Shown here piece after piece: positions 27,045-37,598 of a DNA stretch of 64,000 nt (the first letter of the stretch is position 1; every line of letters starts with the position of its first letter). Where the stretch lies: the NCBI RefSeq assembly GCF_002245495.1, contig NZ_NQJF01000010.1, positions 124,001 through 188,000 on the forward strand. The letters are read 5' to 3'. This stretch comes from Oceanimonas baumannii. Its GTDB lineage: Bacteria; Pseudomonadota; Gammaproteobacteria; Enterobacterales; Aeromonadaceae. Under the pieces are notes generated by a model. It was not told the origin of the DNA, did no database searches, and saw nothing but the letters and a program-made list of their open reading frames with translations. The position numbers and the translations under genes were made by a program.

Positions 27045-27200
27045 GCACCAGTATCGGTCCGGGTGCCGGGCAATACGCATTTTTCTTTTAAAAACAATAA
27101 AGAACCCTCTTTTTATGTGGGATATACGTATACTCGCCCTGTGTTTCGGGCTCTAGAATGAGCCCTGAGTAACACCACCTCTCAACCGAGGATAATAACA

Positions 27201-27815
27201 ATGACCAAAACCATACTACTGGGAGCTTTGCTGGGAGCCGGCGCCCTGCCCGTGATGGCAGAAATGCCGCCACAGGCCGCTGTCTGTGTCAGTTGCCACA
27301 TGGCCAATGGCCTGGGCATGGCCAATGTAGCCCCTTCCATTGCCGGCATGCCGGTCTCTTATCTGGCAGAGCAGCTGCGTCACTTCCAACAGGGCGCGCG
27401 CGATAACGCCATCATGAAACCCATGGCCATGATGCTGGATGATGCCGGCGTTGAATCGGTAAGCCAATGGTTTGCCAGCCTGCCCGCGCCGCTGCCCGCA
27501 GCGCCAGCCTTCCGCGGTGAGAAACCTTCTCCCCAAGATATGGGGCTGGGTGAAAAACTGGCGTATCAGGGTGACTGGCAGCGGGATCTGCCCAGCTGTG
27601 TTGCCTGCCACGGTCCCGAAGGAGTGGGCGTGGGCGAGGCATTCCCCCACCTGGCCGGCCAGCATGCCGACTATATTGAAAGCCAGCTTAAAGCCTGGCA
27701 AAGCGGCAGCCGCGCCACCGATCCCCATGGCCTGATGGCCCCGGTCGCCAACAAGCTGACCGCAGAAGAAATTACCGCCGTTGCCGGCTATTTCGCCAGC
27801 CTGGGAGGTCAGTAA
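27201..27815 (+). CDS. tsdB: TsdB-like dihaem cytochrome c4-type electron carrier
   Basis: A 204-residue exported protein with a signal peptide (MTKTILLGALLGAGALPVMAE) and two class I c-type domains, haem sites CVSCH (~residue 30) and CVACH (~134). The two-domain layout is that of cytochrome c4 and TsdB. It is one base short of overlapping tsdA, with which it is surely cotranscribed, so it probably passes electrons from thiosulfate oxidation to the respiratory chain. The symbol rests on this context. Confidence 0.85.
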   Translation: MTKTILLGALLGAGALPVMAEMPPQAAVCVSCHMANGLGMANVAPSIAGMPVSYLAEQLRHFQQGARDNAIMKPMAMMLDDAGVESVSQWFASLPAPLPAAPAFRGEKPSPQDMGLGEKLAYQGDWQRDLPSCVACHGPEGVGVGEAFPHLAGQHADYIESQLKAWQSGSRATDPHGLMAPVANKLTAEEITAVAGYFASLGGQ

Positions 27816-27816
27816 T

Positions 27817-28866
27817 ATGAAAAAAGTTTCCGCCATTATGCTGGGTCTGTCTCTGGCAGGCATCACCGCTGCCCATGCGGTAAACACCGATAAACTGGCT
27901 ATTCAGGAAGAGCTGCCGGTAGGCAAGGCCGCCGGCGAATACCCCGCACCTCCGGGGTGGGACAAACTGCCTGAGGGCGAGTTTGGTGAAAAAGTGATTC
28001 GTGGTTACAACTACTTTGTTAACACCCAGTCACTGGCACCGGAGTTTGTCGGCAATGGCCTCAACTGCGTTAACTGCCATATGGACGCCGGCAAGAAAGA
28101 AAATGCCGCCCCCTTGTGGGCAGCCTATATGAGCTACCCGGCCTACCGCAAAAAGAACGACCGTATCAACAGCTATGAAGAACGTATTCAGGGCTGCTTC
28201 CTGTACTCCATGAATGGCACCCCCCCGGAACACATGAACCCGGTGCTGGTAGATCTGTCTGCCTATGCCTACTGGCTGGCGCAAGGCACCCTCACCGGTG
28301 AAAAATTTGATCCGTCCGCCATGCCCGTCCCCGCCGATGAAGACCTGCTGAAAGGCGGCAAACGCGATGACTTCCCCTTTATGCAGGCTTACCTGGACAA
28401 TGGCGGCAACGCCGCACCTGATACCCCCGGCCGGGGTTACCCCAAACTGTCGGATCCGGCACAGGAGCCGGATATCGCCCGGGGTAAGGCCGTTTATGAA
28501 CAGGAGTGTGCCGTTTGCCATGGTGCCAATGGCGAAGGTCAGCAGGTAAACAACCGTTATGTCTTTCCGCCACTGTGGGGAACTGACACCTATAACTGGG
28601 GAGCCGGCATGCAGCGGGTCAATACCGCCGCTTACTTCATTCATAAAAACATGCCGCTGGGTCAGCCCGGGAAGCTCACCGAGCAGCAGGCCTGGGACGT
28701 GGCCATGTACCTCGACACTCATGAACGTCCGCAGGATCCCCGCAACAAGGGCTCACTGGAAGAAACCGTGGAGAAGTTCCACGGCGGCTACAGCCAGTAC
28801 GGTAAGGCGTTTAATGGCAGTGTGCTGGGCACCGCCAGCTACCCCAACCACCCGAATAAACCCTAA
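27817..28866 (+). CDS. tsdA: Thiosulfate dehydrogenase / tetrathionate reductase (TsdA)
   Basis: A 349-residue dihaem cytochrome starting at the ATG after GGGAGGTCAG. It has a signal peptide and haem sites CVNCH in GNGLNCVNCHMDAGKKENAA and CAVCH in the second domain. The block ERIQGCFLYSMNG is the TsdA hallmark and holds the Cys that is an unusual axial ligand of the catalytic haem. TsdA joins two thiosulfates into tetrathionate (reversibly) in the periplasm. This gives the organism chemolithotrophic supplementation or a tetrathionate-reducing option. Confidence 0.92.
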   Translation: MKKVSAIMLGLSLAGITAAHAVNTDKLAIQEELPVGKAAGEYPAPPGWDKLPEGEFGEKVIRGYNYFVNTQSLAPEFVGNGLNCVNCHMDAGKKENAAPLWAAYMSYPAYRKKNDRINSYEERIQGCFLYSMNGTPPEHMNPVLVDLSAYAYWLAQGTLTGEKFDPSAMPVPADEDLLKGGKRDDFPFMQAYLDNGGNAAPDTPGRGYPKLSDPAQEPDIARGKAVYEQECAVCHGANGEGQQVNNRYVFPPLWGTDTYNWGAGMQRVNTAAYFIHKNMPLGQPGKLTEQQAWDVAMYLDTHERPQDPRNKGSLEETVEKFHGGYSQYGKAFNGSVLGTASYPNHPNKP

Positions 28867-28882
28867 TAACGCTGCACAGCAA

Positions 28883-28909
28883 AAGGCCGGGCATGCCCGG
28901 CCTTTTTAT
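28883..28909 (+). terminator. Terminator after tsdA
   Basis: AAGGCCGGGC and GCCCGGCCTT pair around a minimal loop and are followed by TTTATTT, 17 bases past the stop. Confidence 0.88.
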
Positions 28910-29035
28910 TTAGGGGATTCGGATTAAATGGTTGATGACATGAAAACATACTGGTAATTCGTTCGTCATCTGAGAGTGGTATCAGGTTGACGGGGTGAAA
29001 ATACCTCATCAACCATCACGTCCGCATACCCTTAT

Positions 29036-30331
29036 TTATACTGCCTTTTTCAGTGCCGGTTCACTTTGGCCTGCCAGCATACGCATATCAAAGCCGGTCG
29101 GGGTCTGATGTACACGCAGGTCGAACTCAGGCAACACCGCAAAGATATGATCAAAAATATCAGACTGTATACCTTCGTACTCAACCCAGCGAGTGGTGTT
29201 GGTAAAGGCATAAATTTCGAGGGGGATACCTTCACTGCCCGCTTCCAGCTGACGCACCATCAGGGTCATTCTCTGATGAATATGAGGATGCTGGCGTAAC
29301 AAGGCCGCCAGGTAGGCTCTGAAGGTACCCAGGTTGGTCAGTCGCCGGCCGTTAACTAGTGAGCTCATGTCTGCCAGCTGCTCACGGTTATAACGATTTA
29401 TTTCCTCAATCTTGTCATGCAGATAACTATCCAGCAGCCGGGACTTCTGCAACCGGTGAAGATCGTCTTCATTCAGGAAACGCACACTGGCGGCATCAAG
29501 GCGAACACTGCGTTTAATACGCCGCCCACCAGACTCACTCATGCCGCGCCAGTTCTTAAAGGAATCGGAGATCAAGGCATAGGTAGGAATGGTGGTAATG
29601 GTATGATCCCAGTTCTGCACCTTGACGGTAGTCAGACCAATATCAATGACCTCTCCGTCAGCACCGTAACGCCCCATTTCCAGCCAGTCTCCCACCGCCA
29701 GCATATCGTTGGCAGAAAGCTGGATTCCGGCCACCAGCCCCAGAATGGGATCCTTGAACACCAGCATCAGTACTGCCGTCATCGCGCCCAGACCACTCAG
29801 CAAGATGACCGGTGATTTGCCGATCAGGGTGGACACTATCAGCAAACCGATAAAGATACTGGCAATGAGTTTGACACTCTGAAAAATGCCCCGCAGCGGA
29901 AAAGCCCGCATGGCCGGGCGCTGACGGGAAATATCGAGCAGAGCGTCAAGCAGGGAATACAGTGACAGCAGCGCGTAGAGCAAAATCCACATATTCGCTG
30001 CCATCTGAATGGCGGGCAGCAACAAAGTATCATCAGCCAGCCAGAGCCCGGCCTGTATATAAATGATGATGCCCTGCAGCGTCAGCGCCAGACGGCCGAA
30101 CAGCTTGCGTTCAAAAAAGGCACGCCGCCAGATACGCTGAGTGCCTCTGGTTCGTCCTTCCACCCAGCGCAGCACCACCCGGTGCAGTACAAAGTGAATG
30201 CCCAGCGAGATGATGACGATCAGCGCCAGGGCAATACCGGTGTATGCCAGCTTGGCAAACTGGGGCACATAATGATTCAGCCAGGGCATCAGCCAGCCTT
30301 CCAGATCCTTTACCTCATCCATTACTCTCAC
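29036..30331 (-). CDS. ybdG: MscS-family mechanosensitive channel (YbdG/MscM type)
   Basis: A 431-residue membrane protein closely resembling E. coli YbdG. The pore and beta-domain region reads LSGLGAMTAVLMLVFKDPILGLVAGIQLSANDML, followed by GADGEVIDIGLTTVKVQNWDHTITTIPTYALISDSFKNWRGMSESGGRRIKRS. About five membrane helices precede it. The C-terminal cytoplasmic part (PLEIYAFTNTTRWVEYE...DIFDHIFAVL) is also typical. YbdG gives miniconductance channel activity and contributes to osmotic adaptation. Confidence 0.92.
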   Translation of the reverse strand: MRVMDEVKDLEGWLMPWLNHYVPQFAKLAYTGIALALIVIISLGIHFVLHRVVLRWVEGRTRGTQRIWRRAFFERKLFGRLALTLQGIIIYIQAGLWLADDTLLLPAIQMAANMWILLYALLSLYSLLDALLDISRQRPAMRAFPLRGIFQSVKLIASIFIGLLIVSTLIGKSPVILLSGLGAMTAVLMLVFKDPILGLVAGIQLSANDMLAVGDWLEMGRYGADGEVIDIGLTTVKVQNWDHTITTIPTYALISDSFKNWRGMSESGGRRIKRSVRLDAASVRFLNEDDLHRLQKSRLLDSYLHDKIEEINRYNREQLADMSSLVNGRRLTNLGTFRAYLAALLRQHPHIHQRMTLMVRQLEAGSEGIPLEIYAFTNTTRWVEYEGIQSDIFDHIFAVLPEFDLRVHQTPTGFDMRMLAGQSEPALKKAV

Positions 30332-30379
30332 CCATATTAAATGAAACCAGTGACATGCTACCGGCTGCGCTGGCTACCA

Positions 30380-31057
30380 TCAATTGGCCGGACCAAAACG
30401 ATACTCACCACCGGCTTTCAGAGCCTTGTGGTAAGCGGGACGCTCCCGAAAGGCTGCGACATAACTTTTCAGCCGCGGATAGCTGTCGGCCAGCGCTGAG
30501 TCACTCATGACGGTTTCCAGCGGAAAACTCATCTGAATATCGGCGGCACTGAACTGCTCTCCCAGCATCCATTTATGGCAGGCCAGGTGATCCGCCACAA
30601 AATTAAGGTGCGTATGAATTTGTTTATCCAGAAAGGCGTCGTTCACTCCCGCCACAATTCTGCTGACCAAAGGACGAATCAGAAACGGCATGGATGCCTG
30701 CTTTACCCGCTCAAACACAATGCGCATCAGCAGCGGGGGCATCAGCGACCCTTCGGCATAGTGCAGCCAGTACACATAATCCCACCAGGCATCACTGCCG
30801 TGCACCGGCAATAAGGCTCCCGCTCCGTAACGCTGTGCAAGATAATCAATAATGGCCCCCGATTCGGCCAAAGTAAGGTGGCCATCGGTGATCACCGGTG
30901 ACTTGCCAAGGACATGTGCTTTTTTCAGATCCGCCGGGGCAAGACCGCTGCCGGCATCGCGCCGGTAGCGCACCAGCTGATATTCAAGCCCCAGCTCTTC
31001 CAGCAGCCACAGAATCCGCTGTGCACGGGAATCATTCAGATAATGCAGAGAAATCAT
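30380..31057 (-). CDS. Glutathione S-transferase family protein
   Basis: A 225-residue protein with a thioredoxin-like N-terminal domain (LHYLNDSRAQRILWLLEELGLEYQLVRY, and the SPVITDGHLTLAESGAIIDYL glutathione-contact motif at ~53-73) and an all-helical C-terminal domain. GAAGGAAG precedes the ATG. The SRAQRILW motif places it in a beta/theta-like bacterial group (YfcG/GstB-like). Substrate unknown. Confidence 0.9.
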   Translation of the reverse strand: MISLHYLNDSRAQRILWLLEELGLEYQLVRYRRDAGSGLAPADLKKAHVLGKSPVITDGHLTLAESGAIIDYLAQRYGAGALLPVHGSDAWWDYVYWLHYAEGSLMPPLLMRIVFERVKQASMPFLIRPLVSRIVAGVNDAFLDKQIHTHLNFVADHLACHKWMLGEQFSAADIQMSFPLETVMSDSALADSYPRLKSYVAAFRERPAYHKALKAGGEYRFGPAN

Positions 31058-31208
31058 GAATACTTCCTTCTTAATGTGAGCGATTTGCCCGGCATCAATA
31101 AATGTAACAGCAATGTTTAAGACTTATGTCGAATAGTTACATCCGTTAACAGCAGATAGCATGGCCGGTGATTAAACAGGGAAAGAATTATTCATCGAGG
31201 AGATGATC

Positions 31209-32672
31209 ATGTCTGAAGCACCCTCCCAGACCTACCGCTCCCAGCGTAAGCCCCGTAAAGATTTTGACAGCCGGGCAGCCTACCTTGAGCATGAACTGTC
31301 CATCATGTCACCCCGCCGCTGGGGGATTAACCTGCCGTTCCGCGACTACAGCTTTGAGCTGGAAGATCTGGTACCGGCCCTGGCTGCGACTATCGGCAAG
31401 ATAGTGATGGTGGCTGCCGTGGTGGCCGCCTTTGCCGGTCCGCTGGGCCTGAGCGACGCCTTTGTCGTGGAAAACGTGCGTTTTGAAATGCTGATCGCGG
31501 CGCTGCTGTTCGTGATTTTGTTTTCCGGCTTTATTAACCCCAATGCCAACCTGGCCGGCACCCACGGCCCCATGATCCCGCTGATTCCGTTAATCGTGGC
31601 ATCGGGTGGTCATCCGCTGGCGCTCGGGCTGATGGTGGGTCTGCTCGGCTTGCTGCTCAGTATCAGTAAGGGCGGCAGCAAACTGATGGCACTCACCAGC
31701 GACGGGGTACGTGGTGGTTTGCTTATCTACCTGGGGGCCATGGGCCTGCTCAGCCAGATCAAGGCGCTCACCGCCTGGGCCAACGGCCTGGAGATGGGTC
31801 ATATCGCTTTTGTGGTGATCCTCGCCACCATCATCATGTATGCCCTGCTGGCCCGGCTGGAAATGCGCTGGCTGTCTATTCCACTCGGCTCCGGCATCGC
31901 CTTTTTGATTGCAATTGCCCTGGGTGCACCGTTCGAGTTTGTGACCGAGCCTGGCATTCCACACCTGAGCCCGTCCTACTGGTGGGGTGAGAACACTGGC
32001 TGGCAGATGGGCTGGCCCGAGCTGCATCACTTTGTCAGTGTTGCTCCCTTTGCCGTGCTGGCGGTGGCCATGTGGTCCCCCGACTTTATGGGCCACCGGG
32101 TGTTCCAGGAGCTGAACTACCCGAAAAAAGCCAACAAGGTACTGATGAACGTGGACGACACCATGGCCGTGGCCTCGGTCCGGCAGGCCGTAGGCAGCGT
32201 GCTGGGTGGTGGTAACCTGGCTTCTTCCTGGGGTACCTACATGATCCCTGCTGCCATCGCCAAGCGACCCATTCCCGCCGGGGCCGTGCTGACCGGTGTG
32301 CTCTGTGTGATAGCCGCACTCTGGGGTTACCCCATGGATCTGGCGGTATGGGCCCCGGTGCTGCGGGTCGCGCTGATTGTGGGCGTGTTTATGCCGCTGC
32401 TGGAAGCCGGCATGCAGATGACCCGTAACACCACCAGCAGTCAGTCTGCCGGTATCGTGGTGTTCGCTTCCGCCTTTGTAAACCCGGTGTTCGGCTGGTC
32501 CATGACCATGCTGCTGGACAACCTGGGTCTGATTGGTGACAAGGAGCGGGGCAAGAAGCTGCGCCTGATGGACCGCTGGGTGATTCCGGGTATTACCTTT
32601 GTGATCCTGCTGAGCATCATGGCCGCCGTGGGTATGCTGCCAGGTATTCCGGCACTGATCACCGCCGAATAA
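31209..32672 (+). CDS. DUF3360 family putative permease
   Basis: A 487-residue polytopic protein with a hydrophilic N-terminus (PRRWGINLPFRDYSFELEDLVPALAATIGKI) and about twelve helices (for example GGHPLALGLMVGLLGLLLSISKGG). The family (DUF3360) is found in Vibrio, Shewanella and relatives and looks like a nucleobase/sulfate-type permease fold, but has no assigned substrate. The ATG at 31209 is preferred: GAGGAG is six bases upstream, while the ATG at 31203 abuts it. Confidence 0.82.
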   Translation: MSEAPSQTYRSQRKPRKDFDSRAAYLEHELSIMSPRRWGINLPFRDYSFELEDLVPALAATIGKIVMVAAVVAAFAGPLGLSDAFVVENVRFEMLIAALLFVILFSGFINPNANLAGTHGPMIPLIPLIVASGGHPLALGLMVGLLGLLLSISKGGSKLMALTSDGVRGGLLIYLGAMGLLSQIKALTAWANGLEMGHIAFVVILATIIMYALLARLEMRWLSIPLGSGIAFLIAIALGAPFEFVTEPGIPHLSPSYWWGENTGWQMGWPELHHFVSVAPFAVLAVAMWSPDFMGHRVFQELNYPKKANKVLMNVDDTMAVASVRQAVGSVLGGGNLASSWGTYMIPAAIAKRPIPAGAVLTGVLCVIAALWGYPMDLAVWAPVLRVALIVGVFMPLLEAGMQMTRNTTSSQSAGIVVFASAFVNPVFGWSMTMLLDNLGLIGDKERGKKLRLMDRWVIPGITFVILLSIMAAVGMLPGIPALITAE

Positions 32673-32685
32673 CCTGACCACACCA

Positions 32686-32720
32686 CCAAAAAGCCGGAGC
32701 ACTGCTCCGGCTTTTTGGTT
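32686..32720 (+). terminator. Terminator after the DUF3360 gene
   Basis: AAAAAGCCGGAGCA and its complement around a short loop are followed by TTTTTGG. The symmetric A and T runs would also stop transcription from the opposite side. Confidence 0.88.
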
Positions 32721-32861
32721 TCTCCCGCGCATGTAACACAGCCTGCAACAGACCATCACTCCGGCTCTGGAGCTCGGGGCCGTTGTCCGCTGGCTGCCGA
32801 ATGGCAGTGTCAGACTGGCAACATGCTGCAGAGCTCAGTGATAAGAGACGGTATCCGCCAG

Positions 32862-35800
32862 TTAAACCTCCCCCTTGAACGCAAATTCCGGTGCCAGCCG
32901 GCTGAGACCGAGACCCTGTCCCTTACTCAGTTTAATTTGCACCGGCACCCGCTCCTTCAGCGCCTCGATGTGGCTGATGACACCGATCATCTTGCCACTG
33001 GCATTCAGCGCATCCAGGGCATCCAGGGCCACCTCCAGGGTATCGGCGTCCAGGGTGCCAAACCCTTCATCCAGAAACAGCGAGTCGATACGGGTCTTGC
33101 TGCTGACCAGATCCGACAACGCTAGCGCCAGCGCCAGACTCACCAGAAAGCTTTCGCCTCCGGACAGGGTCTGCGTATCCCGGGTTACATCCGCCTGCCA
33201 GGTGTCGATCACCGCCAGCTCCAGATCGGCACTGTTGTTGCGGGCCAGCCGGTAACGACCATGCAACCGCTCCAGCCGGCGGTTGGCCAGATACACCAGG
33301 TGTTCCAGGGTCAATCCCTGGGCAAAGCGGCGGTAACGGGCCCCATCGGCGGAGCCGATCAGGCTGTTCAGCTGATCCCAGCGCTGCAACTGGTGCCGGT
33401 GCTGTTCTATGTCGTTCAGCAACGCCTGTTGCCGGCTGCGCTGCGCGGCGTCGTGCTCCAGGCGCTCGTCCAGCCGGCCCAGCTGCTGCTGCCGGACATT
33501 GTCCTCCTGTTGCTGCTCCCGCTCTCGTTGTTGCAAGGCCTCTAGGGGCTCAGGCTCCGCGTCATCCAGTTGCTGCCAGGCCTGCTCGGCCTGGGCCAGC
33601 CTGTCTGCGGCCAGCACCTGCGCTTGTTGCAGGGCTTGCAGCCGCGCCTGCAGTTGCTGGCGCTCGTCATTCTCCAGGTAAGCGGCCAGAAACGCCGCTT
33701 CGTCCGCAAAAGGACTGCCGACCAGCGCCTGCTGCCAGCTGGCCTCGGCGTTGCTCAGCTCATGCTTCATCACCACCAGTTGCTGTTGCTCCTGCTCCAT
33801 TAAGGCATTTTGGCGTTGGATCTCCTCCTTCAGGGAGCCCAGTTGAGAATCTGCCTCACCGGCGGCCGCCAGAGGTTCATCGGCCGTAACCGGCTCACCA
33901 GGGGGTTGCATCAGTGACTCCCAGTCCTGCTGCCATCGCCGGACCCGGTTTTCCGCTTCGTTGAGTTCAGTAGCCAGCTGCTGACGTTGCTCTTTCAGCT
34001 GTATGGCGGCCTGCTGCTGCTGCTGCCAGTCATGCCATCGCTGCTCGGCCTGCTGCAGCCAGCCCTGCCAGCTTTCGGGCCGCTGCCCGGTGCTGGCCAC
34101 CAGTTGCTGCGCCTGTTCACTGCGCTGACGTTCCATAGCCTGCATATCGTCATGCAGCTGTTGCTGCACGCGCACCAGCGCCTGCTGCTGCTGTTCCAGC
34201 AACTGCTGCTGATGCTTCAGTTCACCGGTCTGAACGGTGGCCGCCTGTCTGGCCTGCTCCGCCTGGTGCAGCGTGGTTTTGACGGTGTCCAGTTGCTCGC
34301 TCTGCTGTTCCAGCCGGGCCAGTTGTTGCCGGCGTTCATCCAGCTGCTGTGTCCATTCGCCTGCATCCAGCATCAGCCTCTGCAACAGTGCCGTTTGCTG
34401 CTCCGTTTGCTGCGCCATGGCCTTGTTCAGGTTTTGCAACCGCACCCTGATCTGCTCCAGCACCGCCTTGCGTTCAGCCTGCTGATTACCCAGGAGAGTG
34501 CCCTGCTGCTTGACCTTTTCCAGCTCATCCCGTTTTTGCTCCAGCTCGGCGGCCGTACTGTTATCCAGCGCCTGATAAGCCGCAATGGCCGGATGGAACT
34601 CACTGCCGCACAATGGACAGGCCTCACCGGGTTGCAGTTGTGCTCTGTGCTCCTCCAAGGAACGGATCAGGTTTTCCTGCTCCAGCAGGCGGGTTTTGTC
34701 CCGTACCAGTTCGTTAAGCACACGGTACTGATCGCGTACTTGCGCCAGCTGCTGTTCACCCTGTTGCCACTCGGGCTCAAGCCGGGCCAGCGTTTGCTGC
34801 TCCTGTTGTTGCTCGCCGTGCAGCTCCCGCAGCCGTTTTTCTCCCTGCTGCAGGGAAAGCCAGTCCGGTTGCTGCCGGCGCAATTGCTGCAGCCGGGCTT
34901 TCAGCTGAGGCTCACTATCTTCACCCAGAATGCCGGCCAGTGCCTGCTGTTGCTGGCAGTATTGAGCCTCGGCCTGCTGTTCGGCCTGCTGTGCCTGCTG
35001 CCGTTGCTGCAACAGCGCCTGTTGCTGCTGCGCCAGCTGCTGTTGCTCCTGGTTGTTTTGTCGCTGCTGAGAGTCCGTTTTTTGTGCCTGCTGGTGCAAC
35101 AGCTCCAGCTGTTTCACGTCGGCGCGCCAGCCAGCCAGCTGCTCGCCCAGCCGCTCGCCGGCAGTGTTGGCAGACATCGCCTGAACCAACCGTTGCAGTT
35201 GCTGCTCCAGGGTCTGATCCCGGGCCAGTAAAGACTGCTGATGCTGACGGCTGAATGACAGCCCTCGCCAGCTGCACCGGTGACGCCGGGTGGTGAGGTC
35301 ATGCAGCTCGGCCGTTCGCTGCTGGTGCTGTTCGCCAAGCGCGCTCAGTCTGTTCTGGTACTGCTGCAGTTGCTGCCACTGAGGATACAACCGGGCCGCT
35401 GGCTCGCTTTGCTGTAACTTATGCTGCTCCGGAGCCGCTTCGACCACTGCCGCCTGAGCCTGACGATACTCATCCCGAGTAGTGGCCAGCTGCCGCCCGG
35501 CCTTATCCCACTGATGCCGCAACTGCAGGGCCGCACGGGTGTGTTGCAGCGTCTGCTGACCCTCGGCCCACTCACGTGCGGCCTGTTCACGCTGCTGTTC
35601 AATACCACGGCGCTCTTCCTCTCCCAACAGCGCCATGCCCTGCAACTGGGCTTCCTGCCGGGCCAGCGCCTGCCGGTAGTCCCGGGTCTGCTCGAACACC
35701 CGCTGGGAAATGCGGCCGTAAATATCGGTGCCGGTGAGCTCTTCCAGCAGCTCGGCGCGCTCGTTGGCGTTGGCATGCAAAAAGGCCGCGAAACCGCCCT

Positions 35801-36260
35801 GGGCCAGCATCATCGACTTGGTAAAACGGCCGAAGTCGAGCCCGGTTAGGGTTTCCGTCAGTTTGAGCTTGTCGTTGATTTTGTCGGTGAGGATCTCCCC
35901 GTCCCGTTTGGCCAGCTCCACCTTGGGATTTTGTAGTTTGCCGTCAACTTTGCCCCGGGCCCGCCGCTGGCTCCAGAAGGCCCGATAACCCTCGCCTTTT
36001 ACCTCAAACTCCACTTCCGCCAGGCAGTCGGCAGTGTGCCGGGTCATCAGCTCATTGCTGCCGGCAGACACAGTTTTCATACGCGGCGTCTCATGATAAA
36101 GCGCCAAACAGATAGCATCGAGCAGGGTGGTCTTGCCGGCGCCGGTAGGGCCGGTAATGGCAAACAGGCCGCTGTCGGCAAAGGGCGAACAGGTAAAGTC
36201 GATTTTCCACTCGCCCTGCAGGGAGTTCAGGTTTTTCAGCCGCAGACTCAGAATTTTCAT
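32862..36260 (-). CDS. sbcC: SbcC nuclease ATPase subunit
   Basis: A 1132-residue SMC-like protein. It has an N-terminal Walker [15 protein letters not shown], a very long coiled coil with the zinc hook [11 protein letters not shown] (~residue 545), and C-terminal signature [20 protein letters not shown] and Walker [13 protein letters not shown]. With SbcD it forms an ATP-dependent nuclease that opens hairpins and processes double-strand ends. The coiled coil is unusually rich in glutamine (many QQQ runs), and the protein is longer than E. coli SbcC (1048). It overlaps sbcD by four bases. Confidence 0.95.
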   Translation of the reverse strand: MKILSLRLKNLNSLQGEWKIDFTCSPFADSGLFAITGPTGAGKTTLLDAICLALYHETPRMKTVSAGSNELMTRHTADCLAEVEFEVKGEGYRAFWSQRRARGKVDGKLQNPKVELAKRDGEILTDKINDKLKLTETLTGLDFGRFTKSMMLAQGGFAAFLHANANERAELLEELTGTDIYGRISQRVFEQTRDYRQALARQEAQLQGMALLGEEERRGIEQQREQAAREWAEGQQTLQHTRAALQLRHQWDKAGRQLATTRDEYRQAQAAVVEAAPEQHKLQQSEPAARLYPQWQQLQQYQNRLSALGEQHQQRTAELHDLTTRRHRCSWRGLSFSRQHQQSLLARDQTLEQQLQRLVQAMSANTAGERLGEQLAGWRADVKQLELLHQQAQKTDSQQRQNNQEQQQLAQQQQALLQQRQQAQQAEQQAEAQYCQQQQALAGILGEDSEPQLKARLQQLRRQQPDWLSLQQGEKRLRELHGEQQQEQQTLARLEPEWQQGEQQLAQVRDQYRVLNELVRDKTRLLEQENLIRSLEEHRAQLQPGEACPLCGSEFHPAIAAYQALDNSTAAELEQKRDELEKVKQQGTLLGNQQAERKAVLEQIRVRLQNLNKAMAQQTEQQTALLQRLMLDAGEWTQQLDERRQQLARLEQQSEQLDTVKTTLHQAEQARQAATVQTGELKHQQQLLEQQQQALVRVQQQLHDDMQAMERQRSEQAQQLVASTGQRPESWQGWLQQAEQRWHDWQQQQQAAIQLKEQRQQLATELNEAENRVRRWQQDWESLMQPPGEPVTADEPLAAAGEADSQLGSLKEEIQRQNALMEQEQQQLVVMKHELSNAEASWQQALVGSPFADEAAFLAAYLENDERQQLQARLQALQQAQVLAADRLAQAEQAWQQLDDAEPEPLEALQQREREQQQEDNVRQQQLGRLDERLEHDAAQRSRQQALLNDIEQHRHQLQRWDQLNSLIGSADGARYRRFAQGLTLEHLVYLANRRLERLHGRYRLARNNSADLELAVIDTWQADVTRDTQTLSGGESFLVSLALALALSDLVSSKTRIDSLFLDEGFGTLDADTLEVALDALDALNASGKMIGVISHIEALKERVPVQIKLSKGQGLGLSRLAPEFAFKGEV

Positions 36261-37474
36261 GTGTGCTCCTCCAGACTGGCCAGCACCTGAACATAGAGGT
36301 CGTTCAGTTCGGCCTCTTCTTCCGGTTGTATCACCTCGGTCGCCAGTCGCCGCTCAAACACCTGTTGTGGGGTCAGCTCGCTCAGGGTTTCTTTCTGCTC
36401 CGCCACCAGGACCGCACTACGCTCGCTCCGGCCACGGCGCACCATCAGCACCTCCACCGCCAGCCCCTCGCACAGGGTCTGCACTCTGGCCTGCAAGTCG
36501 CTCAGATAGTCATCTTCAGTTACGGTGACTTCCAGCCACACCGGCCGTTCACCCGCACCGGCCATGGCGGCCTCGGGCAGGCGGAGTTCCAGTTCTTCAA
36601 GGCTGCCTTTTACCCGCATCATGGGCTGAAAGACAGGTACCGGCAATGGTGCGATACCTTGCAGGCCATGATTGGAAAATTCGACCACCAGCACCTCTTT
36701 TTGCTGGCCGCTTTCATCAAAGCTCAGCGCCAGCGGTGAGCCGCTATAACGGATATGCTCACATCCCCCCACCTTTTGTGGCTTATGTATATGACCGAGT
36801 GCAATATAGTCAGCCGGCGGAAAGGCACTGGCGGGAAAGGCTTCCAGGGTGCCGATATAGATCTCCCGCACCGAGTCACTGCTGCTGGCACCTACCGTTG
36901 TCAGGTGACCGGTGGCGATCACCGGCAGCTCATTCCCCAGCTCGGCACGGCGTTTCTGGGCCCGTTCAAACAGCTGCTGATAGTGCCCGGCAATGGCCTG
37001 TTGCAGCGCCCGGCCCTTGTCATCAGCGCTGTCGCCGGCCCGGCTTTCCAGCAGATCACGCGGTCGCAGAAAAGGAATCGCGCAGAGTACCGCCCCCGGT
37101 TCGCCAGTCCGGTCAACAAGGGTAATGATCTGCTGCTCCGGCTCAGCCATGGCGCCCGGGATCACCTGCACCTTCAGTGCCCCCAGCAGTTCCCGGGATT
37201 CGTTGAGCATGGCCACCGAATCATGGTTGCCGCCCAGCAGCACCAAACTGGTGCCGGCGCGGCTCATGGCCACCACAAAGTTGTGGTACAGCTCGCGGGC
37301 ATAGCTGGGGGGCGTGCCGGTATCGAAAATATCGCCGGCCACCAGCACCGCATCTATCTGCTGCAGCTCCACCTGGGACACCAGCCACTCAAGAAAAGCG
37401 GCGTGTTCTCCTTGTCGGGTTTTACCCATAAAATGCTGGCCAAAATGCCAGTCGGAGGTGTGCAGAATGCGCAT
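36257..37474 (-). CDS. sbcD: SbcD exonuclease subunit
   Basis: A 405-residue calcineurin-like phosphoesterase with the metal-binding motifs DWHFGQ (residues ~8-13), GDIFDTG (~48-54), GNHDS (~82-86) and the later GHLTT and GHIHKPQ. It is the nuclease partner of SbcC. The gene is first in the operon and its end overlaps the sbcC start (ATGA-type coupling). Confidence 0.95.
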   Translation of the reverse strand: MRILHTSDWHFGQHFMGKTRQGEHAAFLEWLVSQVELQQIDAVLVAGDIFDTGTPPSYARELYHNFVVAMSRAGTSLVLLGGNHDSVAMLNESRELLGALKVQVIPGAMAEPEQQIITLVDRTGEPGAVLCAIPFLRPRDLLESRAGDSADDKGRALQQAIAGHYQQLFERAQKRRAELGNELPVIATGHLTTVGASSSDSVREIYIGTLEAFPASAFPPADYIALGHIHKPQKVGGCEHIRYSGSPLALSFDESGQQKEVLVVEFSNHGLQGIAPLPVPVFQPMMRVKGSLEELELRLPEAAMAGAGERPVWLEVTVTEDDYLSDLQARVQTLCEGLAVEVLMVRRGRSERSAVLVAEQKETLSELTPQQVFERRLATEVIQPEEEAELNDLYVQVLASLEEHT

Positions 37475-37598
37475 GGAGGCCCTTGAAATTGCAATAAATG
37501 GTGAGTATTAAAACCGCTATTCTGAAGAGGAGCAAACTTCCTTGGCGCAGGCCAGAAACTTGTTAGACTGGCGCTTTCATTCGCCGAACCCCGTCACT

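Noticed and set aside
33987-35231. A 414-residue open frame antisense to sbcC, rich in Leu and Gln
   Set aside because: It is the complement of the Gln-rich coiled coil of SbcC (CAG/CTG codons read as Leu). There is no start signal or family match.
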